A stretch of 64,000 nt of DNA from Candidatus Andeanibacterium colombiense. Its GTDB lineage: Bacteria > Pseudomonadota > Alphaproteobacteria > Sphingomonadales > Sphingomonadaceae. This document shows positions 16,294 through 23,701 of this stretch, piece by piece. The position numbers and the translations under genes are program-made. The stretch is from positions 1,240,001 through 1,304,000 of the forward strand of contig CP119316.1 of assembly GCA_029202985.1 (NCBI GenBank), given 5' to 3'. The number at the start of each line of letters is the position of its first letter. Positions within the stretch are counted from its first letter, which is position 1. Under the pieces are notes generated by a model. That model was given only the letters and a program-made list of their open reading frames with translations, searched no databases and was not told the origin of the DNA.

Positions 16294-18567
16294 TCAGAAG
16301 CCGGCCGTCAGCTTCACACCGAAGGTCCGCGGACGGATCGTCGTGACCGATGCCTCGCCATCCGGAACCACGCCAGTCAGCGGAACCACGCCGATCTGGG
16401 CAGCCTTGTCCGTAATGTTCTTCACGAACACGCTGACGTCCCACCGGTCGTGACGCAGCCCGATCGACGCATCCGCGCGGAAATAAGCTTCCATCGGGAT
16501 GTACAGGCCGTTCTCGTTGAAGTCGGTATAGGCGCGGCCCCGATAGTTGAACGAGGTCTGCGCATAGACCGTGTCGCTGCCGACCGGCACTTCGTAGCCG
16601 ACCTGGCCCGAGAAGCTCCACTTGGGCACCAGCGGGATGTGGTCGCCCTTGTGGCCGGCCGCCGGATCGGTGTCCGCCAGCGGCTGGTCTTCGGTCAGTT
16701 TCGAGTTGGTATAGGTGAAGCCACCGCCGATGCTCAGCCCGGCAACCGGCTTGGCCGAAAAGGACAGTTCGAAACCCTTCACGTCGCTGGTGCCGGCATT
16801 GGCGATGTAGGAGGTGATCCCCGAGGAAGTGACCTGGGAAACCTGCTGCCCGCTCCAGTCGATGTAATAGGCGGCGGTATCGATCGTCAGCTTGCGGTCG
16901 AACAGCGCGAACTTGGCGCCGACTTCGTAGTTCCACAGCGTGTCGGAATCGTAACCGACCGGCACGGTGGGATCGAGCTGACGCGAACTGAGCGAGTTGA
17001 TCCCGCCCAGGCGGAAGCCCGAGGCGGCGCGCGCATAGAACGACACTTCCTCCGTCGGGCGCCAGCCGAGCGAGAAATTGTAACTGGTATTGTGCTCGGT
17101 CGACTGGTCGTCCAGCGTCGTGATCGGGGCCGTCTGGATCGGGCTGTCCGGGAGGCGCAGACTCTGGTTGGAATATTCCATCCAGTCCAGCTTGCCGGTG
17201 TAGTAACGGATTCCCGCGGTGAAGGTCAGCTGATCGGTGATGTTGTAATCGGCCTGACCGAACACCGCATATTGCTCGACGTTATGTTGCAGGGCGCGCG
17301 AGAACAGCAATTCGCTCTGGAGCCCCAGCGCGGCGCAGTCCTCGTACAATTCGCAAGGCAGGTTGCCGTCGGCCGCGGCGTGACCGATCACATTCTGCGA
17401 AAGGTCCTTGTCCTTTTCGTAGAACAGGCCGGCGACCACCTGGAACGGGCCGGAGAAGTCCGAGGCGAAGCGCAGCTCGTTGCTCCAGATCGAACGGTTC
17501 TGCCCCTCGTTGATCTGGTACCCGCCCGGCAAGTCGAACAGCTTGGTGATATAGGTCGTGTCCGAACGATAGAGCAGCTCCTTCTTGTAATAGGAACTGG
17601 TCGCCGTGATCGTGCCGAAGTCGAGCTTGTACTCGCCCACGAAGCTCGCGAGGTGGTCGGTCTCGTCCCAGCCGCCGAGCGTGGGGGTGCCGATGACATA
17701 GGGCCCTTCGCTGCGCATGTAATAATCGACATCGTCGACCACCAGCTTCTGGGTCAGGCCCGTGAACGTCAGCGTCAGATCGTCGGTCGCATCCCAGCGA
17801 AGGATCGCGCGGGCGCCCTTGACGTGCTGGTCGTTGGTGTTCTTCGCGTCGGCCGGGCTGCTGCTCGCCTCACGGTCGAGATAGCCACCGCCATCGACGT
17901 CCCACGCGGTGACGCGCAGGCCCAGCTTGTCCTTCACGATTGGCAGGTTTGCGACCCCGTAGAGCTCGTAAAGTCCATTCGTGCCCGACCCACCTTCGGC
18001 CGAGCCCGACATCTTGAACGAATATTCGTCGAGGTCCGGCTTGTTGGCGACGACCCGAACGCTGCCGGCCATCGAACCTGAACCGAACAAGGTGCCCTGC
18101 GGCCCCTTGAGGACCTCGACCCGCTCGACGTCGTAGAACGGCAGGCTGCTCTGGCGGCCGCCCGATCCGTTGAAGTCACTGCCGGTCACCACCGCTTCGT
18201 CCATGTAGACCGACACGAGCGATGCGCCGGCAGACTGGATACCGCGGATGATGATCTGGTTGTCACCCGCGCCCTTGCTCTGGATCTGCAGGCCGGGATC
18301 GATGTTGCCCAGGCGGGTGAGATCGATCGCATTGGTCTTCTCAAGCGAGTCACCGTCGAAGGCGGCGACCGCCAAGGGAACGTCCTGTACCGAAACGGCT
18401 CGCTTGGTGGCGGTAACCAGAATCTCATTGTCGGCGGCACCGTCAGTTGCGACGTCCTCCGCTTGAGCCATTGCCGGCCAAGATGCCGCAACGATGAGCG
18501 CAGCCTTTACTGCCGATTTTTTCGAAAAAAAGCAGCGAGATTTCTCATTTTTTTTAAGAACTACCAT
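16294..18567 (-). CDS. TonB-dependent outer-membrane receptor
   Basis: 757 residues: signal peptide ending near AQA, TonB-box-like DNEILVTATKRA, plug domain with VEVLKGPQGTLFGSGSMAGS, and a barrel ending in an aromatic strand (FGVKLTAGF). The ATG at 18567 has GGAG 8 bases upstream; another ATG at 18582 has no ribosome site. The DNA before it holds a hairpin and a nine-codon open frame with its own ribosome site, so expression may be controlled in the leader. It heads a group with a secreted protein, a symporter and an AraC regulator. Confidence 0.93.
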   Translation of the reverse strand: MVVLKKNEKSRCFFSKKSAVKAALIVAASWPAMAQAEDVATDGAADNEILVTATKRAVSVQDVPLAVAAFDGDSLEKTNAIDLTRLGNIDPGLQIQSKGAGDNQIIIRGIQSAGASLVSVYMDEAVVTGSDFNGSGGRQSSLPFYDVERVEVLKGPQGTLFGSGSMAGSVRVVANKPDLDEYSFKMSGSAEGGSGTNGLYELYGVANLPIVKDKLGLRVTAWDVDGGGYLDREASSSPADAKNTNDQHVKGARAILRWDATDDLTLTFTGLTQKLVVDDVDYYMRSEGPYVIGTPTLGGWDETDHLASFVGEYKLDFGTITATSSYYKKELLYRSDTTYITKLFDLPGGYQINEGQNRSIWSNELRFASDFSGPFQVVAGLFYEKDKDLSQNVIGHAAADGNLPCELYEDCAALGLQSELLFSRALQHNVEQYAVFGQADYNITDQLTFTAGIRYYTGKLDWMEYSNQSLRLPDSPIQTAPITTLDDQSTEHNTSYNFSLGWRPTEEVSFYARAASGFRLGGINSLSSRQLDPTVPVGYDSDTLWNYEVGAKFALFDRKLTIDTAAYYIDWSGQQVSQVTSSGITSYIANAGTSDVKGFELSFSAKPVAGLSIGGGFTYTNSKLTEDQPLADTDPAAGHKGDHIPLVPKWSFSGQVGYEVPVGSDTVYAQTSFNYRGRAYTDFNENGLYIPMEAYFRADASIGLRHDRWDVSVFVKNITDKAAQIGVVPLTGVVPDGEASVTTIRPRTFGVKLTAGF

Positions 18568-18589
18568 GAACTTCTCCAACATCTTTTTT

Positions 18590-18619
18590 TCAAGATGAAA
18601 CCCTCAATCGATCTTTCAT
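18590..18619 (-). CDS. Possible leader peptide upstream of the TonB receptor
   Basis: Nine codons (MKDRLRVSS) with AGGAGG 4 bases before the ATG, ending 22 bases before the receptor start. The site is stronger than that of the receptor itself. Could be a translated leader that controls the receptor, or chance. Confidence 0.35.
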   Translation of the reverse strand: MKDRLRVSS

Positions 18620-18620
18620 G

Positions 18621-18646
18621 GTTCCTCCTTGGGGGTTTGCTCCCCC
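18621..18646 (-). promoter_or_regulatory. Leader hairpin and Shine-Dalgarno in front of the mini-ORF
   Basis: GGGGG-AGCAAA-CCCCC stem-loop (18646-18631) followed at once by AAGGAGG. A GC-only stem beside a ribosome site suggests a structured 5' leader. Confidence 0.4.
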
Positions 18647-18839
18647 TTCTTATTGTTGCACTTATTTGACCATCACTACCTTATGCCCCCGCGCTTCCAC
18701 GTCAAACGGTAGGGCAGCACCATCCGGCAGATGTTTTTTCGAATCCGGAAATCCATCGCGAGGATCCCCCTTGGTACACTGGAGATGAGCGCTTCCGCCC
18801 GATATTCCGGAGCTCGAAACGGCGGACACAGGAGACGAA

Positions 18840-19427
18840 GTGAGCCAGCGGCGAATGATTGTCGCGATCAGCGGCGCCTCCGGAGCAATCTATGGGATTC
18901 GCTTGCTGGAGACCCTGCGCGCGATCGGGGTCGAGACCCATCTGGTGGTCTCGGAAGCGGCTGCCCGCACGATCCACGAGGAAACGGGGATGACCTTGTC
19001 CGCGGTGCGCGCGCTGGCCGATGTCTGCTATCCCAACCAGGATATCGGCGCGGCGATCGCCAGCGGGTCGTTCCGCACCGACGGGATGATCGTCGCCCCC
19101 TGCTCGATCAAGTCGGCGTCCGAGATCGCCTGCGGGATAACTTCGTCGCTGCTTGCTCGCGCGGCCGACGTGGTGCTCAAGGAACGGCGCCGGCTGGTGC
19201 TGATGCTGCGCGAGACTCCGCTGCATCTCGGCCATTTGCGTACGCTGACCCAACTTGCCGAGATCGGCGCGATCGTCGCGCCGCCGGTGCCCGCGTTCTA
19301 CATGAAGCCGCAGACGCTGGACGATATCGTTAATCACAGCGTCGGGCGGATCCTGGACCTGTTCGACCTCGAGGCGGGACTGGTCCGGCGCTGGCGCCAG
19401 GACGGAGACGGTCGTGCCAATGATTGA
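18840..19427 (+). CDS. ubiX: Flavin prenyltransferase UbiX
   Basis: 195 residues, normal for UbiX/Pad1. It joins dimethylallyl phosphate to FMN to make prenylated FMN, the cofactor of UbiD decarboxylases. The N-terminal ISGASGAIYGIRLLE binds the flavin phosphate and VAPCSIKSASEIACG is the second conserved loop. GTG start at 18840 with AGGAG just upstream. A UbiD homologue lies 4.3 kb away on the other strand. It could also serve ubiquinone synthesis; the overlap with a DUF2390 gene does not decide this. Confidence 0.94.
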   Translation: MSQRRMIVAISGASGAIYGIRLLETLRAIGVETHLVVSEAAARTIHEETGMTLSAVRALADVCYPNQDIGAAIASGSFRTDGMIVAPCSIKSASEIACGITSSLLARAADVVLKERRRLVLMLRETPLHLGHLRTLTQLAEIGAIVAPPVPAFYMKPQTLDDIVNHSVGRILDLFDLEAGLVRRWRQDGDGRAND

Positions 19428-19899
19428 CCCGGACGGGCAGGCCCTGTGGGACTTCGCGCTCGACTTCTATGGCCGCGATGGCGTGCGGCACGCCTGCCTG
19501 CGCCTGCAAGACGATGCCGGCGCGGATGTTCCGCTGCTGATCTTCGTGTGCTTCGCCGCGACGCGCGGACAGGCCTTCGCGTTCGAAGATCTGCTCAAAA
19601 TCGAAGACGAGGGCGCGTTGTGGCGGCGCGGCGTGATCGGGAATTTGCGGGTCGCGCGGCGGGTGCTCGGCTCGTGGGACGATGACGGCTCGCGCGATTT
19701 GAAAGAGATCGTCCGGAAAGCCGAACTGGAGGCCGAGCGCCTGCAATTGTTCCGCTTCGCCCGCTATCTGACCCAGCCTACCCCGGCGACGGCCGCCGAG
19801 GCCCGCGATCTGGGCCGCAGCAGCGTAACCGCCTATGCGATGCTGGTGCCGGCAAGCGACAGCCGGCACCTAGAGCATCTGCTGTCCAGCCTCGGCTGA
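19414..19899 (+). CDS. DUF2390 / TIGR02444-family protein
   Basis: 161 residues, start GTG 19414 or ATG 19420, overlapping the end of ubiX. The N-terminal pattern LWDFALDFYGRDGV...CLRLQDDAGADVPLLIF is that of the TIGR02444 family of small helical proteins of unknown role. No membrane segment or catalytic motif. Co-transcription with ubiX is likely from the overlap. Confidence 0.75.
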   Translation: MPMIDPDGQALWDFALDFYGRDGVRHACLRLQDDAGADVPLLIFVCFAATRGQAFAFEDLLKIEDEGALWRRGVIGNLRVARRVLGSWDDDGSRDLKEIVRKAELEAERLQLFRFARYLTQPTPATAAEARDLGRSSVTAYAMLVPASDSRHLEHLLSSLG

Positions 19900-19909
19900 C
19901 ATATCGCGA

Positions 19910-20287
19910 TCAGCCGTTAATCAGCGTCCCGTCGGCCTTGCGCACCGAAACGATCGCGCCGCCGGGAGCGCCGCTGCGCAGCGGGTGAAGCTCGATTTCC
20001 AGCTGCTCCCCCGGGGTGAAGATCGAACGCTTCCAGCCCTGGCGCGTGAGGATGTTCGGCGCGCCGGCCTCGATGCTCCAGTTGACCATCTTGCCCGACG
20101 GATCGCGGACGAGGAGTTCGATGAACACATGCGGGTTGGTCCACTGGAATTGCCGCACCGTACCCTTGAGCTTGATGTTCTTCTTCATGTCGAACATCGC
20201 GAAGGAATGGTGGGCCAGCGCGGGCTGAGCCAGCGAAACGATCGCGCCCGCCACGAGCGCCGAACCGATGAGAAATTTGCGCAGCAT
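19910..20287 (-). CDS. DUF6152-family periplasmic protein
   Basis: 125 residues with a signal peptide (KFLIGSALVAGAIVSLAQPALA) followed directly by HHSFAMFDMKK, the start of the DUF6152 family. The two histidines and methionines at the new N-terminus could bind a metal, which is inference. The rest is a small beta-rich domain (WTNPHVFIELLV). Transcribed divergently from the sigma-factor operon through a promoter of identical design, so probably part of that regulon. Confidence 0.75.
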   Translation of the reverse strand: MLRKFLIGSALVAGAIVSLAQPALAHHSFAMFDMKKNIKLKGTVRQFQWTNPHVFIELLVRDPSGKMVNWSIEAGAPNILTRQGWKRSIFTPGEQLEIELHPLRSGAPGGAIVSVRKADGTLING

Positions 20288-20342
20288 GCTTGGCTTGCTC
20301 CCGATGCAAAGCGATTCCGGCACCACAGCGTTGCCGTTGCTG

Positions 20343-20372
20343 GCTATACGAAGCCCGCCAGCCGATCCCTCA
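20343..20372 (-). promoter_or_regulatory. ECF-type promoter of the DUF6152 gene
   Basis: TGAGGG (20372-20367), N16, CGTATAGC (20350-20343), giving a leader of about 50 bases. The layout equals that of the divergent promoter at 20393-20422 base for base in both boxes and spacer length. Confidence 0.65.
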
Positions 20373-20392
20373 TCCGGACCGCTTTTTTCACG

Positions 20393-20422
20393 TGAGGGTT
20401 TCGGAGAAGCCATGCGTATAGC
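20393..20422 (+). promoter_or_regulatory. ECF-type promoter of the sigma/anti-sigma operon
   Basis: TGAGGG (20393-20398), N16, CGTATAGC (20415-20422), about 48 bases before the anti-sigma gene. The TGA...N16...CGTA design is that of ECF sigma factors such as SigW; here the linked ECF factor is the natural candidate. Confidence 0.65.
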
Positions 20423-20469
20423 TGCGCATCCCTGGCGATGGTAAGGCCGGAAAAAGCGGGAAGAGACAT

Positions 20470-20721
20470 ATGACCAGGTTCGACGCGGAGCAGAGTTTCG
20501 ATCACGGCACCGAGCAGCGGCTCGAACGCCTGGAGGAAAGCGTGTGGCAAGGCATCGCCGCGCGCGACCGCCAGACGCGCAGGTTGACGATGGCCTGCGG
20601 CGCGCTGGCATTCGTCGCGATATTCGCGGGCAGCTACGGCGCCGGTTCGCTGCAGGGCGGAAGGGCGCTGCAGCATATGTCGATGGCCGGCGAGCTCTCC
20701 GAAGGCGGCGATTTCGGATGA
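20470..20721 (+). CDS. CnrY-like membrane anti-sigma factor
   Basis: 83 residues: a charged cytosolic part of about 40 residues that could hold a sigma factor, one membrane helix (about 43-62) and a short periplasmic tail with HMSM. Size, topology and position before a metal-sensor-like gene and an ECF sigma gene match CnrY of the cnrYXH system. No sequence motif proves it; the assignment rests on layout. Its stop overlaps the next start (ATGA). ATG at 20470. Confidence 0.65.
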   Translation: MTRFDAEQSFDHGTEQRLERLEESVWQGIAARDRQTRRLTMACGALAFVAIFAGSYGAGSLQGGRALQHMSMAGELSEGGDFG

Positions 20722-21182
20722 GCCGTCTCCCAGGTAATCTGGCCCTTATCCTCGGTGCTATAGCGCTGGGGCTGGCCGCGGGTTTCGGCGGAGCCTGGGC
20801 AGGCCTTTCACGGGTGCGCGATCCCGCACCGTTTCCACAGACAGTCAGCGCCCTGCTCGACGATAGCAGCGTCGGCCTGAGCGCTACCCAGCACGCACAG
20901 ATCGACGCGCTGCGCCGGGACTATGAAAGCGAGCGCAAAGCCAGCGGGGCGCGCCTGCAAATCGCGCTGGTCGCGCTGTCCCAGGCGGTGGTGCAGAAGC
21001 CCGGCAGGCAGGATCAGATCGAAGCGGCCGCGACATTGGTCGACGGGATCGTCCACCAACGCCGGATGGCCTCGATTGCGTTCATCTCGAATGCCCGCGC
21101 CCTGCTTGCCGAACCTCAGCAGGCAGCCTTCGATAAAGCCTTCCTGCAGGTCGTCGCGAACGATCATTCCTATTCCCAGTGA
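20718..21182 (+). CDS. CnrX/Spy-like periplasmic metal sensor
   Basis: 154 residues with an N-terminal membrane anchor (about 7-30) and a helical periplasmic domain of the metal-resistance/heavy-metal-sensor family. His113 and Met117 (HQRRM) have the spacing of the His119/Met123 metal ligands I recall for CnrX; His59 is a further candidate. In CnrX, Ni or Co binding releases the sigma factor. Lies between the anti-sigma-like and sigma genes, overlapping both by 4 bases. Metal specificity, or even metal sensing, is not shown. Confidence 0.65.
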   Translation: MSRLPGNLALILGAIALGLAAGFGGAWAGLSRVRDPAPFPQTVSALLDDSSVGLSATQHAQIDALRRDYESERKASGARLQIALVALSQAVVQKPGRQDQIEAAATLVDGIVHQRRMASIAFISNARALLAEPQQAAFDKAFLQVVANDHSYSQ

Positions 21183-21760
21183 TCGAGCAGGACGATCGCC
21201 TTCTCGCCGCGCTGGCACAGAAGGGCGATCACGCCGCTTTCACCACGCTGATGGCGCGCCACAAACACTGGCTGCTGCGTTCGGTTCGGCGTTATGTGCG
21301 CGATGAGGACGATGCGCTCGATATCCTGCAGGAAAGCTTCATTGCGGCGTGGTTCGCCATCGGCAGATACGATCTCCAGCGGCCATTCGGGATCTGGCTG
21401 CGCCGGATCGCGCTGAACAAGTGCCGCGATCACGGGCGGCGCAACATCGTCTATCGCGCGGCAGTGGGGTCTTTCACCCTGCTTAGCCAGATCACCGGGG
21501 CGGCCACCCAGCAGCCAGTCTCGTCGCGCGCGCGCGGACAGGCGGCAGCTACGCTCGACACAGCCATCGCCCGGTTACCGGAATCGGTGCGCTACCCGCT
21601 GATCCTGACCGCGATCGAGGGCCTGTCACACAAGGAGGCCGCAGAGGTGCTCAAGCTCACCGCCAAGGCGATCGAGGTCAGGGTGTACCGGGCGAAGAAA
21701 CTGCTCGCCGAAAGCCTTTCGCCCGACCTGCTCGCCGATCTGGTCGAACACGAGCAATAG
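21179..21760 (+). CDS. ECF RNA polymerase sigma factor
   Basis: 193 residues. Region 2 (FTTLMARHKHWLLRSVRR...DEDDALDILQESFIAAW) and region 4 (LPESVRYPLILTAIEGLSHKEAAEVL) are both clear; region 3 is missing as in all ECF factors. GTG start at 21179 overlaps the sensor stop (GTGA), so translation is coupled. It probably drives its own operon and the DUF6152 gene from the two matching promoters upstream. Confidence 0.93.
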   Translation: MIEQDDRLLAALAQKGDHAAFTTLMARHKHWLLRSVRRYVRDEDDALDILQESFIAAWFAIGRYDLQRPFGIWLRRIALNKCRDHGRRNIVYRAAVGSFTLLSQITGAATQQPVSSRARGQAAATLDTAIARLPESVRYPLILTAIEGLSHKEAAEVLKLTAKAIEVRVYRAKKLLAESLSPDLLADLVEHEQ

Positions 21761-21770
21761 GCGGCCGGCC

Positions 21771-22181
21771 TCAATCCGGTTTGCGCGCAACCACCACGAG
21801 TTCGCAAAAGCCGCTCGGATTGGCGAGGCTCGCCGCCCCCAGAACCGACCACGCCGGATAAGGCGCATCGCAATAGCCGTCCTTCACTTGCGCCATCTCG
21901 CCGAGTTGCGCACCGATATCGAGATGGTGCGAGGTGATCGAGACCACGTCGTTCCAGTCGCAGTCCGCCAACGCGAGGATTTCAGCAGTATAGGCAAAGG
22001 CGCGCTCGAAACCGGCGGCATAGCCGGGCGCGTCGCCTTCTTCATGCGCGGCGATCACACCCGTCAGATAGACCCAGCCATCGATCTCGCGCGCCGAGGG
22101 AACATGGAATTTCGCATGGGCACCCGCCATTTTGGCATGCACATATTCGCACCCGCGCGGGCGGATTTTCGTTTCAGTCAT
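21771..22181 (-). CDS. RidA/YjgF-family protein
   Basis: 136 residues of the Rid family, which hydrolyse reactive enamine/imine intermediates; some members are 2-aminomuconate deaminases. The C-terminal PAWSVLGAASLANPSGFCELVVVA resembles the family ending, but the arginine usually found in the active site (as in R-x-A) is not obvious, so it may not deaminate. AAGG lies 9 bases before the ATG. Behind an aldehyde dehydrogenase gene, as in aromatic catabolic clusters. Confidence 0.8.
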   Translation of the reverse strand: MTETKIRPRGCEYVHAKMAGAHAKFHVPSAREIDGWVYLTGVIAAHEEGDAPGYAAGFERAFAYTAEILALADCDWNDVVSITSHHLDIGAQLGEMAQVKDGYCDAPYPAWSVLGAASLANPSGFCELVVVARKPD

Positions 22182-22216
22182 TGTCGATACCTTGTTGGGC
22201 GAGTGCGCGAGGGCGC

Positions 22217-23644
22217 TCAGCCGATGTCCTCAGCCAAAGCGTCCAGCCCCTTGATCGCGCCATGGTTGCGGATCAGCGCCTTCTTGCGGACATAGCGCAG
22301 CATGGTCGAGGCGCCGTAGCGCGAGCCGCCCTGTCCCGAATAGCCGAAGGCCATCTTCTCGCCGTCGAGCGTGATCGTGCGCGGCAGTTCGGTGTCATTG
22401 ATGCTGACTCCGCCGGCATTGACCCTGGCGGCGGTTGCGGTACCGGTCTCCATGTCGGGCGCGAAGACCGCAGCGCTGAGGCCGAAGATCGTGTCGTTGG
22501 CTAGCTCGACCGCCTCGTCGGCCGAGCTGGCGCGCATCACCGGGATCACCGGGCCGAAGGTTTCTTCGGTCATGATCCGCATGTCGTGGGTCACGCCGGT
22601 CACCACCGTCGCGTCCATCCACAGGCCGCCGCCGAGGTTTCTGACCTCGCCGCCGCACTCGATCGTCGCGCCCTTGGCGACCGCATCGTCGAGCTGTGCC
22701 TTCACGATGTCGGCCTGGCTGCGGAAGATGAAGGGCCCGATGTGGCCCTTGTCCATCTCCGGATAGTTAAGGTCCAGCGCTTCGCATTTCTCGACCAGCA
22801 GGCGCACCAGCTCATCATGCGCGGCATCTTCGACATAGATCCGCTCGATCGCGTAGCAGACCTGCCCGCTGTTGTAGATCGCGCTGCGGATGATCGCGGT
22901 GGCCGCGCGGTCGAGGTCCGAGCCCGCAAGCACGATCGCGGGATCCTTGCCGCCCAATTCGAGGAAATACGGGATCATCCGGCCGGCCGCCGCGGCGGCG
23001 ATCTTGCGCCCGGTGGGGATCGAGCCGGTGAACACGATCAAATCGACATTGGCGATCAGCGTCTGCCCGGTTTCCGCCCCGCCCTTGATCACCGAGATCA
23101 CGCCGTCGAGTTCGGGCACGTCGGCGATGCTCTGCAGCAGCGGATCGATGAAGCGCGGGGTAACTTCGCTGGGCTTGAGCACCACGGTGCAGCCCGCGAA
23201 CAGCGCCGGCAAAGCATCGAAGAACGCCAGCACCAGCGGGAAATTCCACGGGGCGATCACCCCGACCACCGGATAGGGCACGTATTGCTGCTCGAAATCG
23301 ACCGTCGCCGTGCTGCTGCTGGTCTTCTCGATCCGCGCGAAGATCGCAGGGGCCCGATCCATATACCCATGAACCATGTGCTCAATCGCGCCGACTTCCT
23401 CAGCCGAAATCTTGCGCCGTCCGGTATCCTTCGCCAGCGCATCGATGATCGCACCCGAGCGGGCGTGCAGCGCCTCGACCCATTTCTTCATCACCTCGCT
23501 GCGATAGCCGAGGCCGCCCTCGCGCCACGCCTGCTGGGCCTTGCGGGCCTTGCGGCAAAGCTGTTCGACGGCCTCTGCGGAATGGGGTTCAAAGGTGAAT
23601 TCGACCTCACCCGTCCGCGGATCGCGAACTTCGATTGCTGACAT
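22217..23644 (-). CDS. NAD(P)-dependent aldehyde dehydrogenase
   Basis: 475 residues, full length. Shows the conserved PWNFPLVLAF, the FTGSIPTGRKIA cofactor loop, the general base in LELGGKDPAIV and the catalytic cysteine in SGQVCYAIERIYV, then EETFGPVIPV. Oxidises an aldehyde to its acid. ATG 23644 is preferred to TTG 23650 because AGGAG lies 9 bases before it. It lies between UbiD and RidA homologues, so it may act on an aldehyde from aromatic breakdown; the substrate is unknown. Confidence 0.94.
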   Translation of the reverse strand: MSAIEVRDPRTGEVEFTFEPHSAEAVEQLCRKARKAQQAWREGGLGYRSEVMKKWVEALHARSGAIIDALAKDTGRRKISAEEVGAIEHMVHGYMDRAPAIFARIEKTSSSTATVDFEQQYVPYPVVGVIAPWNFPLVLAFFDALPALFAGCTVVLKPSEVTPRFIDPLLQSIADVPELDGVISVIKGGAETGQTLIANVDLIVFTGSIPTGRKIAAAAAGRMIPYFLELGGKDPAIVLAGSDLDRAATAIIRSAIYNSGQVCYAIERIYVEDAAHDELVRLLVEKCEALDLNYPEMDKGHIGPFIFRSQADIVKAQLDDAVAKGATIECGGEVRNLGGGLWMDATVVTGVTHDMRIMTEETFGPVIPVMRASSADEAVELANDTIFGLSAAVFAPDMETGTATAARVNAGGVSINDTELPRTITLDGEKMAFGYSGQGGSRYGASTMLRYVRKKALIRNHGAIKGLDALAEDIG

Positions 23645-23701
23645 CTTCAATGCTCCTGTGTGTGCAGCGAAGCGCAGGCGGACCGGCGGCCCGCCCGTCG
23701 C

